NCBI GenBank assembly: GCA_025869365.1
Contig: JAOZVV010000093.1
Span: 1-48,785, forward strand
Origin: Pseudonocardia sp.
GTDB lineage: Bacteria > Actinomycetota > Actinomycetes > Mycobacteriales > Pseudonocardiaceae
Reading direction: 5' to 3'
DNA: 48,785 nucleotides
In this document: positions 1 through 7,948 of the stretch, piece by piece
Numbering within the stretch: position 1 is the stretch's first letter
How the letters are laid out: each line of letters begins with the position of its first letter
Translations under genes and position numbers: made by a program
The notes under the pieces: model-generated
What the model was told of the DNA's origin: nothing
Database searches by the model: none
Seen by the model: the letters and a program-made list of their open reading frames with translations, nothing else

Positions 1-602
1 TGCGGCTCCGGCGCCGGCGGGCGACGGGTCGAGACCTCCGCGCGCTCCCCGGGGACGTCCGCGCCGGGCTCCGGTGCGCGACGGCGCCCCGTGTAGGCGG
101 CGGCGGTCGGCACTCCTGCACCGTTGGGGACGGAACCCTTGGGGGCGGCGCCGTTCGGGGCGGCACCGTTCGGGGCGGCGCCGTGGGGGCCCGGGGCTAC
201 CCGGCCGTTGCGGTCCACGCCGGTGGCGCCGCCGGCGGTCCATCGGGCCGCGGCCTGCGTCGGTCCGCTCGCCCCGCCCTGGGCGGAGCCGTTCGCACCG
301 GGACCGGGGGCGCCGTTGCGGTCCGGACCGTCGCCGTCCTCGGGGCGCTCGGGTGCGGCCCACCGCCCCGTCGGCCGGGGGGCCTCGCTCGGACCCGGCC
401 GCGCGGCCGGGGCGCCTGCCCGGTCCGGCCCGCCGGGGGCGGACCGGGGCGCGCCGGAAGCGCCGGCGTCCACGCCGTCCGGGGTCTCGACGGGGTCGTC
501 GGTCTCTCGGCGGCGTCGCCGGCGACCGGTGCCGCCGCCGCCGTTCTCGGCGAGCAGCTCGGCGACCGTGCGCTGACGGGGCTGGTCGGTCTCTGAACTC
601 AT
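1..602 (-). CDS. Proline/alanine-rich protein of the Rv0497 type (N-terminal part, runs off the left edge)
   Basis: About 200 codons are visible and the frame stays open to the edge. The N-terminus carries a [10 protein letters not shown] motif followed by an Arg cluster (RRRRRR). After that comes a long low-complexity stretch rich in Pro, Ala, Gly and Asn, including NGAAPNG-type repeats (about 150-185). The ATG at 602-600 overlaps the ppx stop in an ATGA, so translation is probably coupled. In mycobacteria the gene directly after ppx (Rv0497) encodes a membrane protein with a similar N-terminus; homology is inferred from position and motif. Any transmembrane part lies outside the window. Function unknown. 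Confidence 0.7.
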   Translation of the reverse strand, partial: MSSETDQPRQRTVAELLAENGGGGTGRRRRRRETDDPVETPDGVDAGASGAPRSAPGGPDRAGAPAARPGPSEAPRPTGRWAAPERPEDGDGPDRNGAPGPGANGSAQGGASGPTQAAARWTAGGATGVDRNGRVAPGPHGAAPNGAAPNGAAPKGSVPNGAGVPTAAAYTGRRRAPEPGADVPGERAEVSTRRPPAPEP

Positions 603-1609
603 CCGCTACACCGTGCCTCGTCCGAGGTCAAGCGTCCAAGTACTGCAGGCGCGTCCTGCGCCGAGCGGTCGCTCCGGGACGACCCATCGAGCGTGTCGAG
701 CCTCCGGAGGATCACTCCTTCTCGCAACGCCCACGGACAGATGTCGAGCGCCGACACCCTCAACGCGCGCATCGCCGCCTCCGCGACGAGCGCGCCGGCG
801 ACGATCTGGTGGGCCCGGCTCGCGCTCACCCCCTCCAGCTCGGCGACGTCTTCCGAGGACATCCGGCTGATGAAGGGCACGAGCTGGCGCAGCCCCGTGT
901 CGGTGAGGGTGCGCCGGGCCCGCAGCCCGGCGCTCGACGGCACCGCACCGGTGAGCCGGGCGAGCGAGCGGAACGTCTTGGACGTCCCGACGGCCAGGTC
1001 CGGTACGCCCTCGCGGCGCAGGTCCCGGCCGATCGGGGCCAGCTCCGCGTCCAGCTTGTCCCGCAGCGCGGAGACCTCGGCCCGGCTCGGCGGGTCCGAC
1101 GTGAAGTGGTCCCGCGTCAGCCGGCCCGCCCCGAGCGCCAGCGACGCGGCCGCGGCAGGGTGCTCGTCCCGGCCCGTGGCCAGCTCGAGGGAGCCGCCGC
1201 CGATGTCCAGGACCAGGAGCCGCCCGGCGGACCAGCCGTACCAGCGGCGGACCGCGAGGAAGGTGTAGCGCGCCTCGTCCTCCCCGGGCAGGACCTCCAG
1301 CGCGACACCCGTCTCGGCGCGGACCCGGGCGAGCACGGCGGCGGAGTTCGTGGCGTCCCGCAGGGCCGAGGTGGCGAAGGCCAGCAGGTCGTCACAGCCC
1401 AGCGCGACCGAGGAGTCCCGGGCCTTGTGCACCGCCGCGACGAGGGAGTCCGCGCCGGAGGCGTCCAGCGCCCCGGACGGGTCCAGGTGCTCGGCGAGCC
1501 TGAGCTCCTCCTTCTCGGAGGTCATCGGCGTGGGGTGCCCACCACGATGGGCGTCCACCACGAGCAGATGGACAGTGTTGGAACCGACGTCGAGCACACC
1601 CAGGCGCAC
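599..1609 (-). CDS. ppx: Exopolyphosphatase / Ppx-GppA family phosphatase
   Basis: A 336-residue ASKHA-fold phosphatase predicted to hydrolyse inorganic polyphosphate or pppGpp. The N-terminal phosphate-binding loop is [10 protein letters not shown] (residues 7-16). A second nucleotide-binding motif, [13 protein letters not shown], lies near residue 140, and [10 protein letters not shown] near residue 90. The length matches the short actinobacterial Ppx1 class, which lacks the C-terminal HD domain of longer enzymes. The start is GTG at 1609. It lies 101 bp downstream of regX3 on the same strand, as in mycobacteria, consistent with a role in phosphate homeostasis. It is translationally coupled to the next gene by ATGA. 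Polyphosphatase versus pppGpp activity cannot be decided from sequence. Confidence 0.9.
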   Translation of the reverse strand: MRLGVLDVGSNTVHLLVVDAHRGGHPTPMTSEKEELRLAEHLDPSGALDASGADSLVAAVHKARDSSVALGCDDLLAFATSALRDATNSAAVLARVRAETGVALEVLPGEDEARYTFLAVRRWYGWSAGRLLVLDIGGGSLELATGRDEHPAAAASLALGAGRLTRDHFTSDPPSRAEVSALRDKLDAELAPIGRDLRREGVPDLAVGTSKTFRSLARLTGAVPSSAGLRARRTLTDTGLRQLVPFISRMSSEDVAELEGVSASRAHQIVAGALVAEAAMRALRVSALDICPWALREGVILRRLDTLDGSSRSDRSAQDAPAVLGRLTSDEARCSG

Positions 1610-1710
1610 GAGATCAGGTTACCGATCCGTATCGCGGCCGTTCTCCGACCGTGACCGAACCCTCCGGACGAGCTCCTCCACGCTGCTCCGATCCTGCCAT
1701 CGGGCGCTGC

Positions 1711-2400
1711 TCAGGTCTCGAACTTGTAGCCCAGGCCCCGCACGGTGACCAGGTGCTTCGGCACGCTCGGGTCCGTCTCGACCTTCGCCCGCAGCCGCTT
1801 GACGTGGACGTCGAGCGTCCTGGTGTCCCCCACGTAGTCCGCGCCCCACACCCGGTCGATCAGCTGGCCGCGGGTGAGCACCCGGCCCGCGTTGCGGAGC
1901 AGGTACTCGAGCAGGTCGAACTCCTTGAGCGGGAGCGGGACCTCGGACCCGCCGACGCTCACGACGTGCCGGTCGACGTCCATCCGCACCGGGCCCGCCT
2001 CGAGCACGGCGCCGCCGCTCTCGGGCTCGCCCCCGCCGTCACCCCCGCGACGCAGGACCGCCCGCACGCGTGCGATCAGCTCGCGGGCCGAGTAGGGCTT
2101 GGTGACGTAGTCGTCGGCCCCGAGCTCCAGGCCGACGACCTTGTCGATCTCGCTGTCCCGCGCCGTCACCATGATCACGGGGACGGCCGAGCGGGTGCGC
2201 AGGGCCTTGCAGACGTCCGTGCCGCTCATCCCGGGGAGCATGAGGTCGAGCAGCACGATGTCCGCGCCGTTGCGGTCGAACTCCTCCAGGGCCTGCTGCC
2301 CGGTGAGCGCGACCGCGGTGGTGAAGCCCTCCCGGCGCAGCAGGAAGGCGAGCGGGTCCGCGAAGGACTCCTCGTCCTCGACGATCAGCACCCTGGTCAT
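1711..2400 (-). CDS. regX3: Phosphate-responsive response regulator RegX3 (OmpR/PhoB type)
   Basis: A 229-residue response regulator. The receiver domain begins VLIVEDEESFADPL, carries the phospho-acceptor Asp in IVLLDLMLPGMSG (about residue 52) and the conserved Lys in YVTKPYSARELI. The C-terminal winged helix (about 130-229) ends in RLRAKVETDPSVPKHL and GLGYKFE, typical of OmpR/PhoB DNA-binding domains. The ATG at 2400 overlaps the senX3 stop (ATGA), so the pair is coupled. In actinobacteria RegX3 controls phosphate-starvation genes with SenX3. The PHO-box-like repeat ahead of senX3 suggests autoregulation. A longer upstream open frame exists but lies inside senX3; the canonical N-terminus and the overlap fix this start. 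Confidence 0.95.
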   Translation of the reverse strand: MTRVLIVEDEESFADPLAFLLRREGFTTAVALTGQQALEEFDRNGADIVLLDLMLPGMSGTDVCKALRTRSAVPVIMVTARDSEIDKVVGLELGADDYVTKPYSARELIARVRAVLRRGGDGGGEPESGGAVLEAGPVRMDVDRHVVSVGGSEVPLPLKEFDLLEYLLRNAGRVLTRGQLIDRVWGADYVGDTRTLDVHVKRLRAKVETDPSVPKHLVTVRGLGYKFET

Positions 2401-3608
2401 GTAGGTCCTCCAGCTCTGCCGAGGTCGTCGGCCGGATCGGGGAGTTCCGGAGAGTCCGTCTCCGGGTCGTCGGCGCCGCGGACGGGCAGCCGCATGGTGA
2501 AGGTGGACCCGGTGCCGAGCCTGCTCCACAGCCGCACTTCGCCGCCGTGGTTGGCGAGCACGTGCTTGACGATGGCCAGGCCCAGCCCGGTTCCGCCGGT
2601 CGCCCGCGAGCGCGCGGGATCGACGCGGAAGAAGCGTTCGAAGACGCGTTCCTGGTGCTCCGGCATGATCCCGATGCCGCGGTCGGTCACCGCGACCTCG
2701 ATCCAGGAGCCGGCGAGCCGCCGGGTGACCGAGACCGAGGCCTCGGCCGGGGAGTACGCGATGGCGTTCTCGACCAGGTTGACCAGCGCCGTGACCAGCA
2801 ACATCCGGTCCCCGTCGACCTTGAGGCCGGTCGGCTCGTCGACGGTGATCTCGATCTTCGCGGCCTCCGCGGAGAGCCGGGCCCGGGCGAGGGACTCCTC
2901 GACGACGTCGTCGACGTCCACGGCGGCCAGCTCGGGCAGCTTCTCCGCGCCGGTCAGCCGGCTCAGCGCGATCAGCTCCGTGACGAGCGAGCCGAGCCGG
3001 GTGGACTCGCGCAGGATCTTCGTGGCGAAGCGGTGGACCTCCGCCGGGTCGTCCGCGGCGTCGAGGACCGCCTCGGCGAGCAGCCCGACGGCGCCGACCG
3101 GGGTCTTGAGCTCGTGGGACACGTTCGCCACGAAGTCCCGCCGGGTGGCCTCCAGCCGCACGACGTCCGAGGTGTCCGCCGCCTCGACGACGGTGAACCC
3201 GTCCCCCAGCGGCCGCACGGTCGCGACGACGGCCGTGGGCCGGCGTCCCCGGTACTCCAGCGGCGAGAGGTCCACCTCGCAGGCCAGGCCGTCCGCGAGG
3301 ACCTGCTGGCACGCGGCCCAGGCCCGGGCGTCGGGCCTGCCGTCACGGACCACGCCGAGCTCGGCGGCGCGCGCGTTGTGCATCACGACGTCCCCGCTCG
3401 GGCCGAGCACGGCCGTGCCGCCGCCGGCCGAGCGGAACACCCGCTGCAGCAGCTCGGCGAGGGTGGGAACGGCGTGGCGGTCCCGGGGACGCCGCGCCCG
3501 GCCCGCCTCCCGGGAGCGGGAACGGCCGATCAGGAGGCCGGCCGCGCCCCCGACGAGGAGGGCGGCGACGGCCGACAGCACGGACGCCAGCAGGGTCACA
3601 TGCGGCAT
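2397..3608 (-). CDS. senX3: Sensor histidine kinase SenX3
   Basis: A 403-residue kinase partner of RegX3. The start at MPHVTLL (3608) puts a hydrophobic membrane segment at the N-terminus, followed by basic residues. A PAS-like domain spans about residues 50-150. The dimerisation/phosphorylation motif is NVSHELKTPVGAVGLL. The ATPase domain shows the N box (NLVENAIAYS), DRGIGIMPEHQERVFERFF and GTGLGLAIVKH. An in-frame start nine codons upstream (3635) is possible but adds no recognisable sequence. The stop overlaps the regX3 ATG. The 146-bp upstream gap to gpmA contains a PHO-box-like repeat. Only one membrane segment is evident, so signal input is probably cytoplasmic or membrane-proximal. 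Confidence 0.93.
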   Translation of the reverse strand: MPHVTLLASVLSAVAALLVGGAAGLLIGRSRSREAGRARRPRDRHAVPTLAELLQRVFRSAGGGTAVLGPSGDVVMHNARAAELGVVRDGRPDARAWAACQQVLADGLACEVDLSPLEYRGRRPTAVVATVRPLGDGFTVVEAADTSDVVRLEATRRDFVANVSHELKTPVGAVGLLAEAVLDAADDPAEVHRFATKILRESTRLGSLVTELIALSRLTGAEKLPELAAVDVDDVVEESLARARLSAEAAKIEITVDEPTGLKVDGDRMLLVTALVNLVENAIAYSPAEASVSVTRRLAGSWIEVAVTDRGIGIMPEHQERVFERFFRVDPARSRATGGTGLGLAIVKHVLANHGGEVRLWSRLGTGSTFTMRLPVRGADDPETDSPELPDPADDLGRAGGPT

Positions 3609-3694
3609 CGTAGGCAGCCCGACGTGGGAGAACACAGCTCCACGCGGCCCATGGTGACCCTGCTGACGCCCGCTCGCGGCAGAGTTCCGTCCTC

Positions 3695-3716
3695 GTTCAC
3701 CCGGCGTTCACCCGGC
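3695..3716. promoter_or_regulatory. PHO-box-like tandem repeat upstream of senX3-regX3
   Basis: Two perfect back-to-back copies of the 11-mer GTTCACCCGGC (3695-3705 and 3706-3716), ending 87 bp upstream of the senX3 ATG. Tandem 11-bp GTTCACC units are the form of PhoP/RegX3-type binding sites in actinobacteria. Autoregulation of senX3-regX3 is the natural inference. Confidence 0.75.
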
Positions 3717-3717
3717 C

Positions 3718-3738
3718 GGGCCGGGAGCGGCTCGGCCC
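3718..3738. terminator. Weak hairpin after gpmA
   Basis: Arms GGGCCG (3718-3723) and CGGCCC (3733-3738) separated by 9 nt, just downstream of the gpmA stop on the minus strand. There is no T tract. It may terminate gpmA ahead of the senX3 promoter. Confidence 0.3.
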
Positions 3739-3754
3739 TGCGGGTTCGCGGAGC

Positions 3755-4489
3755 TCAGCGGCCCTGGTTCGCGACGCCCTTGATCGCCTCGTCCGCCGCG
3801 GCCGGGTCGAGGTAGACACCGCCCGGCGTGGTGGGACGCAGGTCGTCGTCGAGGTCGTAGCGCAGCGGGATGCCGGTGGGGATGTTCAGGCCCGCGATGT
3901 CGGTGTCCGAGATCCCGTCGAGCTCCTTGACCAGGGCCCGCAACGAGTTGCCGTGGGCGGTGACCAGCACGACCTTGCCGGCCCGCAGGTCGGGCGCGAT
4001 GGCCTCGTCCCAGTAGGGCCGCATGCGGTCGACGACGTCGGCGAGGCATTCGGTGAGCGGCGCGTCGATCCCGACGTAGCGGGGGTCCCCGTCCTGGGAG
4101 TACTCCGAGCCCTTCTCGATCGGCGGCGGCGGGACGTCGTAGGAGCGACGCCACGTCATGAACTGCTCCTCGCCGAACTCGTCGCGGGTCTGCTTCTTGT
4201 CCTTGCCCTGCAGCGCGCCGTAGTGCCGCTCGTTGAGCCGCCAGTCCCGGTGGACGGGGATCCAGTGCCGGTCCGCGGCGTCGAGGGCGAGGTTGGCGGT
4301 GGAGATCGCGCGGCGCAGCAGGGAGGTGTGCAGGACGTCGGGCAGCAGCCCGGCCTCCTTCATCAGCTCACCGCCGCGGACGGCCTCGCGGACACCGGTC
4401 TCGGACAGCGGGACGTCGACCCAGCCCGTGAAGAGGCCCTTCACGTTCCAGTCGCTCTCACCGTGGCGCAGCAGTACGAGTGTCGGCAT
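3755..4489 (-). CDS. gpmA: 2,3-bisphosphoglycerate-dependent phosphoglycerate mutase
   Basis: A 244-residue glycolytic enzyme interconverting 3- and 2-phosphoglycerate. The catalytic His lies in [12 protein letters not shown] (residues 4-15), followed by [14 protein letters not shown]. The second His is in [17 protein letters not shown], and [11 protein letters not shown] is the usual substrate-loop region. Length is normal for the family. It lies directly upstream of senX3-regX3 on the same strand, the arrangement also seen in mycobacteria (gpm1-senX3-regX3). The ATG at 4489 is the only start that leaves the RHG motif at the canonical position. Confidence 0.97.
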   Translation of the reverse strand: MPTLVLLRHGESDWNVKGLFTGWVDVPLSETGVREAVRGGELMKEAGLLPDVLHTSLLRRAISTANLALDAADRHWIPVHRDWRLNERHYGALQGKDKKQTRDEFGEEQFMTWRRSYDVPPPPIEKGSEYSQDGDPRYVGIDAPLTECLADVVDRMRPYWDEAIAPDLRAGKVVLVTAHGNSLRALVKELDGISDTDIAGLNIPTGIPLRYDLDDDLRPTTPGGVYLDPAAADEAIKGVANQGR

Positions 4490-4540
4490 GGCGGACAGCT
4501 TGCCAAACCCGGCGCCCGACTGCGCGTGACGTGACGCGGA

Positions 4541-5068
4541 TCAGTCCCGCTCGCATCCGGCCGGGCCGGGTCGCCCCGGCAGGGCCCCGGGGACGGGACG
4601 GGCCGCGGGGTCCGCGGTGAGCGGGCCGAGCATCGCGTGGCAGATCGCGGCGAGCTGGCCGACCTGTTCCGCGCTCAGCGCGTCGAACATGTTCTGCCGG
4701 ACGGTGCGCACGTGCCCCGGGGCGGCCTCGGCCAACGCGGTCATCCCGGCCGGGGTGAGCTCGGCGAAGGTGCTGCGCCGGTCGTCCTGGCAGGGCCGCC
4801 GGCGTACCCAGCCCTGCCGTTCCAGCCGGGCGACCGCATGGCTGATCCGGCTCTGCGAACTCTGCGTGATGTCCGCGAGCTCGCTCATCCGCAGCGTGCG
4901 GCCCGGGACCTCGGAGAGCATCGCGAGGATCTGGTAGTAGGCCAGGGGCATGCCGGCCTCGCGCTGCAGCTGCCTGTCCAGTGCTCCGTCGAGCAGTGTG
5001 GTGGCGGCCCGGAACGCCAGCCAGGCGGCCTGCTCGTCGTCGGTCAGCCAGCGCGGGCCCTCGTCCAT
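4541..5068 (-). CDS. MarR family transcriptional regulator
   Basis: A 175-residue winged-helix regulator. The DNA-binding core reads from LAYYQILAMLSEVPG through MSELADITQSSQSRISHAV and RLERQGWVRRRPC to the wing DRRSTFAELTPAG. The sequence is divergent from the VOC gene at 5154. The 85-bp gap between them contains two palindromes suited to a MarR dimer. The start is taken as ATG 5068; an in-frame GTG at 5089 would give a nearly leaderless message adjacent to the first palindrome. The likely role is to repress itself and the VOC gene in response to a small aromatic or oxidant ligand. The ligand is unknown. Confidence 0.88.
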   Translation of the reverse strand: MDEGPRWLTDDEQAAWLAFRAATTLLDGALDRQLQREAGMPLAYYQILAMLSEVPGRTLRMSELADITQSSQSRISHAVARLERQGWVRRRPCQDDRRSTFAELTPAGMTALAEAAPGHVRTVRQNMFDALSAEQVGQLAAICHAMLGPLTADPAARPVPGALPGRPGPAGCERD

Positions 5069-5094
5069 GGGAGGAGGGTACGACAACACGCTTG

Positions 5095-5106
5095 AACATT
5101 CATGTT
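5095..5106. promoter_or_regulatory. Candidate MarR operator 1
   Basis: Inverted repeat AACAT-TC-ATGTT located immediately upstream of the MarR gene start, in the divergent gap. It could overlap the MarR promoter. This is an inference from symmetry and position. Confidence 0.45.
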
Positions 5107-5122
5107 TCTCCGGGTACCGTCA

Positions 5123-5140
5123 CTGTTGAAGTTTCAACAG
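5123..5140. promoter_or_regulatory. Candidate MarR operator 2
   Basis: Perfect 18-bp dyad CTGTTGAA-GT-TTCAACAG, 13 bp before the GTG of the VOC gene and just ahead of its AGGAG ribosome site. The size and two-base centre fit MarR-type operators. Occupancy would block transcription of the VOC gene. Confidence 0.65.
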
Positions 5141-5153
5141 AATAGGAGCTCCC

Positions 5154-5663
5154 GTGCCCGTCCAGCGACTCAACCACGCCGTCCTCTACGTCCGCGACGT
5201 CGAGCGGAGCGTGGCCTTCTACACCGAGGCCCTGGGTTTCCGCGTGGTGACGTCCGTCCCCGGCCGCGCCGCGTTCCTGCAGGCGGAGGGCTCGAGCAAC
5301 GACCACGACCTCGGCCTGTTCGCCGTCGGTGCGGAGGCCGGGCCCACGACGGCCGGCCGTGGCGCCGTAGGGCTCTACCACCTCGCGTGGGAGGTGGACA
5401 CGCTCGCGGAGCTGGCCCGGATCGCGGAGGTGCTCCGGGAGCGGGACGCCCTCGTCGGCGCCTCGGACCACGGCACCACCAAGGCCCTCTACGCCCACGA
5501 TCCGGACGGGCTCGAGTTCGAGGTGAGCTGGCTGGTGCCGGCGGCCCTGCTGCCGCCCGAGGTCTCGATCACCACCGTCCCGCTGGACCTCGACGCGGAG
5601 ATCGCCCGCTACGGCGCCGGGACCCCGGGCGGCATCGGCGTGTCCTCACCCGCCACCCCGTAG
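5154..5663 (+). CDS. VOC family protein (glyoxalase / extradiol dioxygenase-like)
   Basis: A 169-residue vicinal-oxygen-chelate protein with two beta-alpha-beta-beta-beta modules. The putative metal ligands are His in RLNHAVLYVRDVERS, His in GLYHLAWEVDT and Glu in DGLEFEVSWLVP. The closest general resemblance is to catechol-2,3-dioxygenase-like and glyoxalase-like proteins; the substrate cannot be read. The GTG start is supported by AGGAG five bases upstream. It is transcribed divergently from a MarR regulator, with an 18-bp dyad over its promoter region. A substrate-inducible detoxification or aromatic-degradation step is likely. Confidence 0.88.
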   Translation: MPVQRLNHAVLYVRDVERSVAFYTEALGFRVVTSVPGRAAFLQAEGSSNDHDLGLFAVGAEAGPTTAGRGAVGLYHLAWEVDTLAELARIAEVLRERDALVGASDHGTTKALYAHDPDGLEFEVSWLVPAALLPPEVSITTVPLDLDAEIARYGAGTPGGIGVSSPATP

Positions 5664-5818
5664 CCGGTAGGGGTAGCGGGACTCCCCCGGAAGGCCCACC
5701 CGGCGTCACCGCTCATGTCCCGGCGGCGACCACCTACCGCGTGGGAATGACGGCGGGCGGTCCGGGCTGCCGGTCGCCGGTACCGTCGCGACGCACCAGA
5801 CCGGAGAGAGGTTCGTCC

Positions 5819-6775
5819 ATGCCCGTCGTCGCGCGCCCCGGCCCCGGCGCCTCGCCGGAGGCCGGCCTGCGCCACGACGGCCTCTTCTACTCCGACGACA
5901 CCAGCTACCTCGCCGGCCTCCTGGAGTTCGTGCACGGCGGGCTGGAGCGGGACGAGCCGGTGCTCGTCGCCGTCCCCGGGCGCAACCTCGAGTTGATCCG
6001 GCAGGGCCTCGGCCGGGATGCCCGTCGCGTCCGGCTCGCGGACATGGCGGTGGCCGGCCGCAACCCGGGCCGCATCATCGGCACGGTGCTGCGGGCCTTC
6101 GCCGAGGAGCACGCGGGCCACCGGGTGCGGATCGTCGGCGAGCCGATCTGGGCGGGCCGCTCGGCCGAGGAGTACCCGGCGTGCGCCGAGCACGAGGCGT
6201 TGATCAACGTCGCGCTCGCGGACACGCTCGTGCACGTGCTCTGCCCGTACGACACCACGCGGCTGGCTCCGTCCGTCCTGACCGACGCCACCCGCACCCA
6301 TCCGGACATCAGCGACGGGAGCCGGCGCTGGACGAGCCCGGGGTACGTGGACCCGGTGGTCGCCGCGCGTTCCTTCGACCGGCCGCTCTCCACCCCGCCC
6401 GAGGACGCGGACCTGCTCGTGCTCAACGGCTTCACCGGTCTACGGGCCGCCCGCGCCCGGGCGCACGAGGTGGCCACGGCGGCCGGGATGGACCCGGCGC
6501 GGGTCGCGGACCTGCGGCGCATCGTGCAGGAACTGGCGATCAACACGGTCGTCCACTCGGGCTGCTCCGGGATGCTCCTGATCTGGCTCGCGGACGGCCA
6601 GGTCCGGGTGGAACTGCAGGACGGCGGCCGGATCACCGACGTGCTGGTGGGGCGCCGCTACCCCGGCCCGGCACACGAGAACCACGGGTTGTGGCTGGTG
6701 AACCGCCTCGCGGACCTCGTCCGGATCCACCGGCACCCGGCGGGCACGGACATCCGGGTGCACGTCCGGATCTAG
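5819..6775 (+). CDS. MEDS-domain sensor with HATPase_c domain (RsbA/anti-sigma-like)
   Basis: A 318-residue soluble protein. The N-terminal MEDS domain (about residues 20-180: GLFYSDDTSYLAGLLEFV, VRIVGEPIWAGRSAEEYPA, LCPYDTT) is shared with DcmR-type sensors. The C-terminal GHKL ATPase domain (about 195-318) shows the N box QELAINTVVHSG and a GLWLVNRLADLV segment, like SpoIIAB/RsbW kinases. Such fusions are annotated as anti-sigma factor RsbA-type regulatory proteins. The ATG at 5819 has GGAGAGAGG upstream. No sigma factor or anti-anti-sigma gene is adjacent, so the partner is elsewhere. It probably controls a stress sigma factor or stress signalling. Confidence 0.85.
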   Translation: MPVVARPGPGASPEAGLRHDGLFYSDDTSYLAGLLEFVHGGLERDEPVLVAVPGRNLELIRQGLGRDARRVRLADMAVAGRNPGRIIGTVLRAFAEEHAGHRVRIVGEPIWAGRSAEEYPACAEHEALINVALADTLVHVLCPYDTTRLAPSVLTDATRTHPDISDGSRRWTSPGYVDPVVAARSFDRPLSTPPEDADLLVLNGFTGLRAARARAHEVATAAGMDPARVADLRRIVQELAINTVVHSGCSGMLLIWLADGQVRVELQDGGRITDVLVGRRYPGPAHENHGLWLVNRLADLVRIHRHPAGTDIRVHVRI

Positions 6776-6788
6776 CCGGCCACGTCTC

Positions 6789-7553
6789 CTACCGTTTCGG
6801 GCCGAGCTCCATCTGGTAGCCGTCCCGGGCCGAGAACTGGGCGGTCAGCGTGAACCGGTCCCCGCGCACGAGCGTGTGCCGCCACTCGACGGGCACGCCG
6901 CCCGAGCTGCCCAGACGCTCGATGGCCAGGGCCGCCACCCCGGGCCCGACCCCCAGCAGCCGCTGCTCGGGCTCCGTCGGGACGACCGCGCGGATGTTCT
7001 CCCGGCCGCCGGCGACCCGGATCCCGCAGAGCCGGTCCAGCTCGTCGTAGAGACCGGTGTGGCTGAAGTCCACGTCCAGGAGCGGTGCGGCCAGGTCGTG
7101 CGGCAGCCAGACCCGGTCGACGGCCAGCGGCTCGCCGTCCGCGAGGCGCAGCCGTTCGAGATGGACGAGCGGCGTGGACTCCTCGCGGCCGAGCCGCACG
7201 GCGATCACGCCGTCCGCCCGCACCTCCAGGGTGTGCACGACGCTGCGTTGCACGCCTCCCGCGCCCTCGACCGCGGAGAACAGGCTGTAGATCGCGCCGA
7301 GCTGCTGCTCGATCTCCATCGGCGCCGCGAGCCGCGGCGCGCGGCCCCGCCCGGCGACGACCAGGCCCTCGTCCCGCAGCCGGCGCAGCGCCTCACGCAC
7401 GGTGTGCCGGCTGACCCCGTACTCGGCGACGAGGGCCAGCTCACCGGGGAACGCGGCGTCGAACTCGTGGGCGTCGAGCCGGGTGCGCAGATCCGCGAGG
7501 AGCTGCGCCCACAACGGGTCGGCCCCGTTGCGAACCAACATCCCCGCCGCCAT
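6789..7553 (-). CDS. GntR family regulator with UTRA domain (HutC type)
   Basis: A 254-residue regulator. The N-terminal winged helix contains [21 protein letters not shown] and the wing [12 protein letters not shown] (about residues 10-78). The C-terminal UTRA ligand domain spans about 95-250, with [20 protein letters not shown] and [17 protein letters not shown] domains bind small molecules, often sugars or amino-acid metabolites. The start ATG 7553 has GAGG eight bases upstream. It is divergent from the UPF0060 gene across a gap holding a TGTA(C/T)CCGGT direct repeat. It probably regulates itself and/or that neighbour. Ligand unknown. Confidence 0.9.
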   Translation of the reverse strand: MAAGMLVRNGADPLWAQLLADLRTRLDAHEFDAAFPGELALVAEYGVSRHTVREALRRLRDEGLVVAGRGRAPRLAAPMEIEQQLGAIYSLFSAVEGAGGVQRSVVHTLEVRADGVIAVRLGREESTPLVHLERLRLADGEPLAVDRVWLPHDLAAPLLDVDFSHTGLYDELDRLCGIRVAGGRENIRAVVPTEPEQRLLGVGPGVAALAIERLGSSGGVPVEWRHTLVRGDRFTLTAQFSARDGYQMELGPKR

Positions 7554-7570
7554 CTGCCGTCCTCACGCCG

Positions 7571-7598
7571 TGTACCCGGTCGGGAGACTGTATCCGGT
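7571..7598. promoter_or_regulatory. Direct repeat in the GntR / UPF0060 divergent promoter region
   Basis: TGTACCCGGT (7571-7580) and TGTATCCGGT (7589-7598), 18 bp start to start, sit between two divergent genes. They could be paired half-sites for the GntR regulator or parts of the two promoters. Confidence 0.35.
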
Positions 7599-7612
7599 TA
7601 GGCTCGGTGATC

Positions 7613-7948
7613 ATGACGGTTCTCCGCTCGGTCGCGCTCTTCGTCCTCGCCGCGGTGGCGGAGATCGGCGGCGCCTGGCTCGTCTGGCAGGGCGTCCGGG
7701 AGCACCGCGGCCTGCTGTGGATGGGCGCCGGGATCGTCGCGCTGGGCCTCTACGGCTTCGTCGCGACGCTGCAACCGGACGCGAACTTCGGCCGGATCCT
7801 CGCCGCGTACGGCGGCGTGTTCGTCGCCGGCTCGCTGCTGTGGGGGATGGCGGTCGACGGCTTCCGGCCGGACCGGTTCGACGTCGTCGGGGCGGCGATC
7901 TGCCTCGTCGGCGTCGGCGTGATCATGTACGCGCCCCGGCCCGCCTGA
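7613..7948 (+). CDS. UPF0060 (YnfA) family small membrane protein
   Basis: A 111-residue, four-helix inner-membrane protein. The family pattern is clear: [17 protein letters not shown] at the start, [39 protein letters not shown], and a C-terminal [18 protein letters not shown]. YnfA proteins resemble half-size SMR transporters and some have been linked to drug efflux; a general function is not established. ATG 7613 is preferred to an in-frame GTG at 7607. The stop codon TGA abuts the stop of the converging DUF4349 gene with no intervening base. Confidence 0.93.
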   Translation: MTVLRSVALFVLAAVAEIGGAWLVWQGVREHRGLLWMGAGIVALGLYGFVATLQPDANFGRILAAYGGVFVAGSLLWGMAVDGFRPDRFDVVGAAICLVGVGVIMYAPRPA

